DNA of 7,889 bases from JAFHCF01 sp048497495 (GTDB lineage Bacteria; Pseudomonadota; Alphaproteobacteria; Rhizobiales; Ancalomicrobiaceae). Location: contig JAFHCF010000025.1 of assembly GCA_048497495.1 (NCBI GenBank), positions 1 to 7,889 on the forward strand, read 5' to 3'. Positions 1 through 6,262 of this stretch are shown piece after piece. Below the pieces are notes generated by a model, which worked only from the letters and a program-made list of their open reading frames with translations, did no database searches and was not told the DNA's origin. Both the position numbers and the translations under genes were made by a program. Each line of letters begins with the position of its first letter. The stretch's first letter is position 1.

Positions 1-78
1 CCGGCCGTGGCATGCTACGCATCGAGATCCGCCGCGCCGCTCGCGCGTCCCACCTCGACCGCGTCCTCGACGGCGGGT

Positions 79-95
79 CGGGGCCGACGGCCCCG
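79..95. other. Short hairpin upstream of the peptidase gene
   Basis: A 7-bp perfect stem, CGGGGCC/GGCCCCG, with a 3-base loop lies 55 bases before the ptrB start. It has no T-tract on either side. It could be the 3' end signal of a gene lying left of the window or a structure in the ptrB leader. No gene is supported in bases 1-150. Confidence 0.3.
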
Positions 96-150
96 CGCGA
101 CCGCGGCGACGGCAGTCCCTCCTCTTCGAACCCGACGGAAGCGAACACGA

Positions 151-2247
151 ATGACCCTCGCCTCGACAGTTCCGGCGCCGGTGGCGGCACGCCGGCCGGT
201 GACGACCCGCCTGCACGGCATCGACGTCGTCGACGACTATGCCTGGCTCCGGGCGGAGAATTGGCAGGAGGTGATGCGCGACCCGACGACGCTCGACCCC
301 GAGATCCGTGCCCATCTCGACGCGGAGAACGCCCATGCCGAGGCGATGCTCGCCGACACGCAGGCGCTCCAGACCGTGTTGTTCGAGGAGATGAAGGGGC
401 GGATCAAGCAGGACGATTCCAGTGTGCCGGCCAAGGACGGCGCCTTCGCCTATGGCGTGCGCTGGGTCACCGGCGGCCAACACCCTCTGCATGTGCGCAC
501 CCCTCGTGACGGCGGGGCGGAGGAGATCCTGGTCGACGGCGACGCCCGAGCGGCAGGCAAGGCCTATTTCCGCCTGTCCGGCGTCGGCCATTCGCCCGAC
601 CATCGGCTCGTCGCCTTCGGTGCCGACGAGAACGGCTCGGAGTACTTCACCCTGCGGGTGCGCGACCTCGCGGCCGGGCGCGATCTCGACGACGTGGTCG
701 AGGCGACCGGCGGTGAGGCGATATGGACGGCGGCCTCCGACGGCTTCTTCTACGTCCGCCTCGACGACAACCACCGCCCGTCGAAGGTCTTCCTCCATCG
801 GATCGGCACGCCGACCGCCGACGATCTGCTGGTCTACGAGGAGGCCGACGCCGGCTTCTTCGTCGGGGTCGACAAGACGCGGTCGGGCCGCTTCGTGGTG
901 ATCTCGGTGCACGATCACGAGACGTCCGAGGTCCATCTGATCGAGGCGGCCGACCCGACGTCGCCGCCGCTGCGCGTCGCCCCCCGGGTCACCGCCGAGG
1001 AATACGACGTCGATCACGCCGACGACCGGCTGTTCATCCTCACCAATCACGGCGGGGCGGAGGATTTCCAGATCGTCACCGCGCCGGTCGCCGCGCCGGG
1101 GCGGGAGAACTGGTCGACGCTGATCGGCCACCAGGCCGGGCGGCTGATCCTGTCGCACGCCGTCTACCGCGATCACCTCGTCCGGTTGGAGCGGGTCGAG
1201 GGCCTGCCGCGGATCGTCGTGCATCGGCTCGCCGACGGCGCCGAACATGCGGTCGCCTTCGACGAGGAGGCCTATTCGCTGGGGCTCGCCGGCGGATACG
1301 AATTCGAAACGACGGAGATCCGCTTCACCTATTCGTCGATGACCACGCCGGCGCGGGTCTACGACTACGACATGGAGAGCCGGACGCGGATCCTGCGCAA
1401 GGAGCAGGAGGTGCCGAGCGGGCACGATCCGGCGGCTTACGTCACCCGCCGCATCTTCGCCCCGACCGCCGACGGCGAGACCGTGCCGGTGTCGCTGCTC
1501 TTCCGCCGCGACACGGCGCTCGACGGCTCGGCCCCGGTGCTGCTCTACGGCTACGGCTCCTACGGCATCACCATACCCGCCGCCTTTTCCACCACCGCCC
1601 TGTCGTTGGTCGATCGCGGTTTCGTCTACGCCATCGCCCACATCCGCGGCGGCAAGGACAAGGGCTATCGCTGGTATGCCCAGGGCCGACGCGAGCACAA
1701 GACCAACACGTTCGACGACTTCGTCGCGGCGGCGAGGGAACTGATCGCGGCCGGCTACACCTCGGCGGGGCGGATCGTCGCGCAGGGCGGGTCGGCGGGC
1801 GGCATGCTGATGGGGGCGGTCGCCAATCGGGCGGGCGACCTCTTCGGGGCAATCGTCGCGGAGGTGCCCTTCGTCGACGTTCTCGCCACCATGCGCGACG
1901 CGACGCTGCCGCTGACGCCGCCGGAATGGCCGGAATGGGGCAACCCGATCGAGGACGAGGCGGCGTTCCGCACCATCCTCGGCTATTCGCCTTACGACAA
2001 CGTCGCGGCGAAGGATTATCCGCCGATCCTGGCGCTCGCCGGCCTCACCGATCCGCGCGTCACCTATTGGGAGCCGGCGAAATGGGTGGCGCGGCTGCGC
2101 GCCACCAAGACCGGCGACGCCCCCGTCCTGCTCAAGACCAACATGGACGCCGGCCACGGCGGCGCGGCGGGGCGGTTCGACCGGCTGAAGGAAGTGGCGC
2201 TGATCCAGGCCTTCGCGCTGGCGACGACCGGCGGCGCGACGGGCTGA
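151..2247 (+). CDS. ptrB: Oligopeptidase B-family serine peptidase (S9A)
   Basis: The 698-residue product matches the usual length of oligopeptidase B, a peptidase that cleaves short peptides after basic residues. No signal peptide is visible, so it is probably cytosolic. The N-terminus carries the family pattern HG-x5-DDYAWLR, followed by a beta-propeller region (about residues 70-420) and an alpha/beta-hydrolase domain. The catalytic triad is Ser548 (GGSAGG), Asp634 (LTDPR) and His669 (AGHGG). Its spacing (86 and 35 residues) almost equals that of E. coli PtrB (Ser532, Asp617, His652). The ATG at 151 was chosen because homology begins shortly after it. The frame is open back to base 7, but those residues are low-complexity Arg/Ala/Thr sequence. 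The ribosome binding site is weak (GGAAG, 9 bases upstream). The acidic residues known to fix dibasic specificity in enterobacterial OpdB are mostly replaced (P476, A478, P594; only E592 is kept), so the family is certain but the substrate preference is not. Confidence 0.94.
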   Translation: MTLASTVPAPVAARRPVTTRLHGIDVVDDYAWLRAENWQEVMRDPTTLDPEIRAHLDAENAHAEAMLADTQALQTVLFEEMKGRIKQDDSSVPAKDGAFAYGVRWVTGGQHPLHVRTPRDGGAEEILVDGDARAAGKAYFRLSGVGHSPDHRLVAFGADENGSEYFTLRVRDLAAGRDLDDVVEATGGEAIWTAASDGFFYVRLDDNHRPSKVFLHRIGTPTADDLLVYEEADAGFFVGVDKTRSGRFVVISVHDHETSEVHLIEAADPTSPPLRVAPRVTAEEYDVDHADDRLFILTNHGGAEDFQIVTAPVAAPGRENWSTLIGHQAGRLILSHAVYRDHLVRLERVEGLPRIVVHRLADGAEHAVAFDEEAYSLGLAGGYEFETTEIRFTYSSMTTPARVYDYDMESRTRILRKEQEVPSGHDPAAYVTRRIFAPTADGETVPVSLLFRRDTALDGSAPVLLYGYGSYGITIPAAFSTTALSLVDRGFVYAIAHIRGGKDKGYRWYAQGRREHKTNTFDDFVAAARELIAAGYTSAGRIVAQGGSAGGMLMGAVANRAGDLFGAIVAEVPFVDVLATMRDATLPLTPPEWPEWGNPIEDEAAFRTILGYSPYDNVAAKDYPPILALAGLTDPRVTYWEPAKWVARLRATKTGDAPVLLKTNMDAGHGGAAGRFDRLKEVALIQAFALATTGGATG

Positions 2248-2486
2248 CCCGCGCCGATCCGGCCCGACCGATCGCGGCGTCGACGCGGGTGGCGGCGGCG
2301 CGGCGGAAAGATCGGCCGATCCGGCGCTCGCCATTGCGCCGCGTCGGGAAACAGAGGAAACTCCGGAGAAATACGCATCGTGGACGTCCGGTGGATCGGA
2401 AACGATCGGCCGGCCGCGATGATCCGCCTTCGCGCCTCGGGGCGCGGACGAGACGCCCTCCTGCCCGCAAGGACGGACGGAACGCC
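2248..2486. other. Intergenic gap with small palindromes
   Basis: These 239 bases separate the peptidase from the radical SAM gene on the same strand. Just after the peptidase stop, ACCCGCG (2247-2253) can pair with CGCGGGT (2284-2290), with smaller complementary GATC-containing segments inside, but no T-tract follows. A 12-bp perfect palindrome GATCGGCCGATC lies at 2310-2321. A convincing promoter could not be picked out, so it is unclear whether the two genes are co-transcribed. The spacing favours separate transcription. Confidence 0.4.
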
Positions 2487-4247
2487 ATGACGGTCTTCGA
2501 CATCCATCTGATCAAGCCGACCCGCTACGACGACGAGGGCTATCCCCTGCAATGGTGGCGGTCGACGATCCCGTCGAACTCGCTCGCCTGCGTCGCCGGA
2601 CTGGTCCGCGATGCCATCGGGCGCGGGGCGCTCGGCGAAGGTGTCGAGGGGCGGGTCTCGATCGTCGACGAGATCCATTCCAAGGTCGACACCGACAAAA
2701 TCGTCGCGGACTTCCGCCGGCTCCGTCGACCGGCGGTGGTCTTTCTGGTCGGCGTGCAGACCAACCAGTTCCCGCGCGCCGTCGACATCGCCCGGCCGCT
2801 GCGGGCCGCCGGAATCCCGGTGGCGATCGGCGGGTTCCACGTCTCCGGCTGCGTGTCGATGCTCGAGCGGATGCCGCCCGACCTCGTCGAGGCGCAGGAC
2901 CTCGGCATCTCCTTCTTCCTCGGCGAAGCGGAGGAAGGCCGCATCGACGTGGTTCTGCGCGACGGGCTCGCCGGGAAACTCGCCCCCGTCTACGACCATC
3001 TGAAGGCGATGCCGGGGCTCGGGGGGGCGCCGACGCCGTTCCTCGAACCCGAGGAGATCCGACGCAACATCACCCGATTCGCCAGTCTCGACCTCGGGCG
3101 CGGCTGTCCCTTCGAATGTTCGTTCTGCACGATCATCAACGTCCAGGGCCGCAAGAGCCGCTTCCGCACCCCCGACGACCTCGAGGCGATCGTGCGGGAG
3201 AACGCGCGCCACGGCATCGACCGCTTCTTCGTCACCGACGACAACTTCGCCCGCAATCGCAACTGGGAGGCCTTCGCCGATCGGCTGATCGCGCTGAAGA
3301 GTCAAGGGTTCTCGACCCGTCTGGCGGTGCAGATCGATGCCCTCGCCCACCACATCCCCAACTTCATCGACAAGATGTGCGCCGCCGGGGTCGATCAGAT
3401 CTTCATCGGGCTCGAGAACATCAATCCCGACAATCTCGAATCGGTGAAGAAGCGGCAGAACCGGATCGAGGACTACCGCGCGACGATGCTCGCATGGAAG
3501 AAGCACTCGGTGATCATCGTCTGCGGCTACATCGTCGGCTTCCCGTTCGACACGCGCGAATCGGTGCGTCACGACATCGAGACCTTGAAGCGCGAACTCG
3601 CCATCGACATGATCTTCCTGAACTTTCTCACCCCCCTACCGGGCAGCGAGGACCATGCGCGCCTCACCCGCGAGGGCGTGTGGATGGATCCGGACATGAA
3701 CCGCTACGACATCAACCACCGCGTCACCCATCACTCGAAGATGAGCGACGCGGAATGGGAAGCGGCGCATCTCGAGGCGCACGAGGCCTTCTACGAATGG
3801 GACCACATGCGCACGGTCATCCGCCGCCTGGTCGCCCAGGGCTCGAAGAAGCGCAAGTCGACGGTCACGCGCCTGACGATCTATCGCGAGGCCCAACGGT
3901 TGGAGGGTGTGGCGGCGCTGGAGGCGGGGCTGCTGCGCATCCGCCGGCGGCGCCAACGCCGCGCCGGATTGCCGCGCGAGAACCCGCTGGTCTTCTACCC
4001 GCGCCACTGGTGGCGGGTGGCGCGGTCGACGACCGGCATGTTCGTCACCTGGGCGCGGCTCACCCGGACCCTGAAGCAGACGCTCGCCGATCCCGCCCGC
4101 GCCGACTACACCGACGCCGCCATCCACCCGATGGGGGACGCCGAGGCGGGCGACGGACTGATCGCCGCGACGCGGGCGACCGCCACCTCCGAACGGCGGC
4201 AGAAGCGAGCGGCCGAGGCGACCGAACGGCGCCGCGACGTGGGCTGA
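2487..4247 (+). CDS. Radical SAM enzyme with B12-binding-like N-terminal domain
   Basis: This 586-residue protein has the architecture of cobalamin-linked radical SAM enzymes (the BchE-like group). Residues about 1-150 form a Rossmann-like domain containing VVFLVGVQTN (84-93) and AIGGFHVSG (113-121), the latter resembling the GGxH motif of B12-binding domains. The classical DxHxxG cobalt-ligand motif is absent, as in BchE-type domains. The [4Fe-4S] cluster motif CxxxCxxC is C207, C211 and C214, within RGCPFECSFC. The barrel then shows DDNF (251-254), GLEN (308-311), GFPFDT (351-356) and TPLPGSE (382-388), all typical of the superfamily. After about residue 430 comes a basic C-terminal extension with an aromatic stretch (FYPRHWW). 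The ATG at 2487 gives the first family-like residues (DIHLIKPTRYDDEGYP) and has a GGACGG-type upstream purine stretch. Radical SAM chemistry is well supported; substrate and pathway are unknown, and neighbouring genes give no clue. Confidence 0.9.
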   Translation: MTVFDIHLIKPTRYDDEGYPLQWWRSTIPSNSLACVAGLVRDAIGRGALGEGVEGRVSIVDEIHSKVDTDKIVADFRRLRRPAVVFLVGVQTNQFPRAVDIARPLRAAGIPVAIGGFHVSGCVSMLERMPPDLVEAQDLGISFFLGEAEEGRIDVVLRDGLAGKLAPVYDHLKAMPGLGGAPTPFLEPEEIRRNITRFASLDLGRGCPFECSFCTIINVQGRKSRFRTPDDLEAIVRENARHGIDRFFVTDDNFARNRNWEAFADRLIALKSQGFSTRLAVQIDALAHHIPNFIDKMCAAGVDQIFIGLENINPDNLESVKKRQNRIEDYRATMLAWKKHSVIIVCGYIVGFPFDTRESVRHDIETLKRELAIDMIFLNFLTPLPGSEDHARLTREGVWMDPDMNRYDINHRVTHHSKMSDAEWEAAHLEAHEAFYEWDHMRTVIRRLVAQGSKKRKSTVTRLTIYREAQRLEGVAALEAGLLRIRRRRQRRAGLPRENPLVFYPRHWWRVARSTTGMFVTWARLTRTLKQTLADPARADYTDAAIHPMGDAEAGDGLIAATRATATSERRQKRAAEATERRRDVG

Positions 4248-4255
4248 ACGCAAAA

Positions 4256-4279
4256 ACGGGGGCGATCGATCGCCCCCGT
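4256..4279 (-). terminator. Palindromic intrinsic terminator for the minus-strand module
   Basis: A perfect 24-base palindrome (12-base arms, beginning ACGGGGGCG) lies between the convergent stops at 4247 (plus) and 4326 (minus). Read on the minus strand, the GC-rich stem is followed at once by a run of five T residues (plus-strand A run 4252-4256), as expected for a Rho-independent terminator of the DUF2892 gene 47 bases upstream. On the plus strand no T-run follows, so termination of the radical SAM transcript there would be weaker, though the hairpin could still protect its 3' end. Confidence 0.8.
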
Positions 4280-4325
4280 CTCCGACCGTGCCGCACCCCG
4301 TCGGATCGACGGAGCGCGAGGCGTT

Positions 4326-4529
4326 TCACTTCTTCACCGGGCAGGTGTTCATGCCGAGCAGGGTGTAGAAGGGGCAGAAGCCGACCAGGCCGGTCAGCAG
4401 CGGCACCACGCCGACCCAGCCGATCCACTTCCAGGACATGGTATCGGGGGCGAAGAGGGCAAAGGCGATCAACGCCAAGCCGACCACGATGCGCAGAATC
4501 TTGTCGATACCACCGACATTGGACATCAT
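4326..4529 (-). CDS. YgaP-like transmembrane protein (DUF2892)
   Basis: This 67-residue protein is a stand-alone copy of the transmembrane domain found at the C-terminus of E. coli YgaP (Pfam DUF2892). It begins SNVGGIDKILR, the family's usual N-terminal pattern. Two hydrophobic helices follow at about residues 11-28 and 34-51, then the signature GFCPFYTLLGMNTCP with cysteines C52 and C63. There is no rhodanese domain, unlike full-length YgaP. Two ATG codons are adjacent. The first (4529) was chosen because the GGAG ribosome binding site sits 7 bases before it, against 10 for the second. The longer frame back to 4664 is not supported by homology. It lies 157 bases downstream of the Crp/Fnr gene on the same strand and is followed by the terminator at 4256-4279. 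The cellular role of such single-domain proteins is not established. Confidence 0.9.
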   Translation of the reverse strand: MMSNVGGIDKILRIVVGLALIAFALFAPDTMSWKWIGWVGVVPLLTGLVGFCPFYTLLGMNTCPVKK

Positions 4530-4629
4530 TTCACGTCTCCATCGTCGAATTTCGTCGCAGCGGTGTCCGGGAGCCCCGGTCGCGTCCGTCTCGATCCTCG
4601 GTACAGTGACAGGTCGCGCGCAATCCGTC

Positions 4630-4644
4630 GGTGACCAAGTCACA
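4630..4644. promoter_or_regulatory. Candidate Crp/Fnr operator (inverted repeat)
   Basis: On the minus strand the sequence reads TGTGACTTGGTCACC: perfect GTGAC/GTCAC arms around three bases, close to the CRP-type TGTGA-N6-TCACA site but with one fewer central base. It lies between the Crp/Fnr stop (4687) and the DUF2892 start (4529). Six bases downstream on the minus strand is TTGCGC (4618-4623), a possible -35 element, but no good -10 box follows at 16-18 bases. An activator bound here would sit near the -42 position of such a promoter, which would suit a promoter with a poor -10. The repeat is seen directly; its function is inferred. Confidence 0.5.
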
Positions 4645-4686
4645 GGAGTGCCGGACCGTCGCACACGACTTCGTGATCGTGAGCGC

Positions 4687-5355
4687 TCAATCCTCGAGTT
4701 CGGCGAGCCGTTCGAGGCCGGGGCGGTCGACGATCTCGATGGAGCCGCGGCCGAGGCGCACGATGCCGCGGCGCTCGAAGGCCTTGAGGTGTCGGCTGAC
4801 CACCTCGCGGGCGGTGCCGAGTTCGGTGGCGATCTGCTGATGAGTGGCGGCGAGGGGGCCGAGGGCGGACGCCGCGCCGAGGTGGCGGGCGAGGCGGGCG
4901 TCGACCCGATGGAACACCGCCGACTGCATCGTCGCCAGGATTTCCGCGACGCGTCGGCCGAACCCGGCGAAGACGAAGCGGCGGAAGGGATCGGAGGTGG
5001 CGAGCAATTCGTCGAAGAGTGGACGCGGCACGGTGACGGCCGAGGTCGATACCTCGACGACGCCTTCGGCGGAATAGACCTCGTCGCCGACCAGCGCCGC
5101 CGTGGTCAGGACACAACTCTCGCCGCGACGGACGCGATAGAGGACGATCTCGCGGCCGGTGTCGGCGATCATCTGAACCCGCACCGATCCGTCGAGAACC
5201 AGGAGATAGGCCCCGCAAGGGGCGCCAGGCGAGAAGACGACCATGCCGGGAGGCGCATCGATGCGATGGCAGCGCTCGGCCAGACGCGCGCGCTGGCCGG
5301 CGGGAAGACCATCGAGTTCGGGGAAGAGAGCGAGCCAATCGCCCTGATGGGTCAC
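4687..5355 (-). CDS. Crp/Fnr-family transcriptional regulator
   Basis: This 222-residue protein has the standard Crp/Fnr layout: a cyclic-nucleotide-type beta-barrel (about 10-115), a long dimerisation helix (about 115-148) and a C-terminal winged helix-turn-helix (about 168-210). The recognition helix reads TAREVVSRHLKAFERRG, with R183, E184 and R188 at the positions of CRP Arg180, Glu181 and Arg185, which contact TGTGA half-sites. FNR's four-cysteine cluster is absent; only C29, C47 and C81 are present, and C81 lies in GESCVLTT, a motif I recall from a subgroup of alphaproteobacterial regulators. The RS pair of cAMP sensors is not evident. The effector is therefore unknown; redox, NO or another small molecule are possibilities. 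The start is GTG at 5355, four bases after a strong GGAGG. The gene follows the response regulator after 60 bases, which suggests an operon. Confidence 0.92.
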   Translation of the reverse strand: MTHQGDWLALFPELDGLPAGQRARLAERCHRIDAPPGMVVFSPGAPCGAYLLVLDGSVRVQMIADTGREIVLYRVRRGESCVLTTAALVGDEVYSAEGVVEVSTSAVTVPRPLFDELLATSDPFRRFVFAGFGRRVAEILATMQSAVFHRVDARLARHLGAASALGPLAATHQQIATELGTAREVVSRHLKAFERRGIVRLGRGSIEIVDRPGLERLAELED

Positions 5356-5415
5356 TTTGCCTCCATCCTGCTCGATCCTGGCGGCGCGTCGGGGCGGTTC
5401 GGCCCGGGCGCGACG

Positions 5416-6021
5416 TCAATCCAGGAAGGTCTGCTCGACATCGTAGCCGGTGTCGCGGCGTATCTCCACATGGAGGCCGGGAATGGCGCGCGCATTTCGC
5501 CGGCCGGCCCGCGGTTCCGCCACGGCGATCCGAGGCGGTTCGGCCGCCGGCGCGCGAGCCAGCCCGTGAACCTCCCGCAGGTTCGGACCGAAATAGCCGT
5601 CGCCGCCACGGACATAGGTCTGCGGATGGCGCAACAGGCGCAGCGTGTGGCGGTAGAGCGTCGTCGGCGACAGGGGCTTGACCATGACGTCGTCGACCCC
5701 GGCGTGGAGCGAGGCGTCGAGAATGCGGCGTTCGGCATGGCCGGTGACGAGCACGATCGACATCGTCGGATTGGCGAGGGTCGACGAACGGCGCGCGGCA
5801 CGCACCCAGTCGATGCCGTTCTGGCGCGGCATCATCAGATCGACGAAGGCGAGATCGACCGGCGTGTCGGTGACGAAGGCGCGAGCCTCGAACGGATCGG
5901 CGAAGACGTCGACGTGGCGAAACCCGAGGCCGCGCAGCAGCGTCCGCATCAGGTTCTGGAAATTGCGGTTGTCGTCGAGCACGCAGATGCGGACATCGGC
6001 GAAGGTCGCGTCGCTTTCCAT
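5416..6021 (-). CDS. Receiver-only response regulator with C-terminal tail
   Basis: This 201-residue protein has a complete CheY-like receiver domain (about residues 9-130). The acidic pocket is D16-D17, the phospho-acceptor D61 (FVDLMMP), the switch residue T93 (LVTGH) and the conserved lysine K115 (KP). No DNA-binding or enzymatic output domain follows. Instead there is a tail of about 70 residues rich in Ala, Pro and Arg, starting with RHPQTYVRGGDGYFGPNLRE. That start resembles the R-P-x-V-R...YFGPDRRR motif seen after receivers of stand-alone alphaproteobacterial regulators. The start at 6021 has an excellent ribosome binding site (GGGGAGG, five bases upstream). No histidine kinase lies in the window, so its partner is unknown. 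It probably acts by protein-protein contact, and it heads the minus-strand group ahead of the Crp/Fnr regulator. Confidence 0.92.
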   Translation of the reverse strand: MESDATFADVRICVLDDNRNFQNLMRTLLRGLGFRHVDVFADPFEARAFVTDTPVDLAFVDLMMPRQNGIDWVRAARRSSTLANPTMSIVLVTGHAERRILDASLHAGVDDVMVKPLSPTTLYRHTLRLLRHPQTYVRGGDGYFGPNLREVHGLARAPAAEPPRIAVAEPRAGRRNARAIPGLHVEIRRDTGYDVEQTFLD

Positions 6022-6115
6022 CGTCGCCTCCCCGCTTTTCCGGTTCGCCCGGGTTTCTTCGTCGCTCGCGTGTCAGCCTCGAATACCGGCGACTTCACTA
6101 ACATTTCGTTTCGAG

Positions 6116-6130
6116 TTGCCCTAGGGGCAA
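6116..6130. promoter_or_regulatory. Inverted repeat upstream of the response regulator
   Basis: On the minus strand TTGCCC-CTA-GGGCAA forms a perfect 6-bp inverted repeat, 95-109 bases before the response regulator start and inside the only region able to hold its promoter. It could be an operator. The TTGCCC arm may double as a -35 element, but no clear -10 box follows at the right distance. It differs from the TGTGA-type repeat at 4630-4644 and from the FNR consensus, so the factor is not identified. Confidence 0.35.
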
Positions 6131-6168
6131 GCGACATCTCGGCACACCGGTCAGATCGCCGCGGTGGC

Positions 6169-6200
6169 GAAAACGAAAACGGCCGGGCGAGAGGCCCGGC
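6169..6200 (-). terminator. Distal copy of the duplicated sodB terminator
   Basis: The second hairpin met by a transcript leaving sodB has a 7-bp stem (GCCGGGC, 6182-6188, with GCCCGGC, 6194-6200) and a 5-base loop. On the minus strand it is followed by a TTTTCGTTTT tract. It repeats the unit at 6203-6234 with a 34-base period; 30 of 32 bases are identical and both differences fall in the loop. It probably acts as a back-up terminator that keeps sodB transcription out of the response regulator gene. Confidence 0.75.
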
Positions 6201-6202
6201 GG

Positions 6203-6237
6203 GAAAACGAAAACGGCCGGGCGAATGGCCCGGCCGT
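6203..6237 (-). terminator. Proximal intrinsic terminator of sodB
   Basis: A perfect 10-bp GC-rich stem (6213-6222 with 6228-6237) and 5-base loop lies 26 bases after the sodB stop. On the minus strand it is followed by the T-rich tract TTTTCGTTTT (plus-strand A-runs at 6210-6213 and 6204-6207). This is a textbook Rho-independent terminator for sodB. Confidence 0.88.
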
Positions 6238-6262
6238 CGAAAGCGAAACCGAAGGCGGTCGA

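Noticed and set aside
15..221. Short minus-strand frame at the left edge as a partial upstream gene.
   Set aside because: It overlaps the peptidase start, is low-complexity Arg/Ala/Val sequence, and has no ribosome binding site or recognisable domain.
723..2486. A very long plus-strand open frame (723-4247) extending the radical SAM gene far upstream.
   Set aside because: The upstream part is an Arg-rich shadow of the peptidase gene in another frame, a common effect of high GC; family homology starts only at 2487.
2064..3572. A 502-codon minus-strand open frame antisense to the peptidase end and the radical SAM gene.
   Set aside because: Its composition is the complement of real codons, with no recognisable domain, while the opposite strand holds clear motif-rich proteins.
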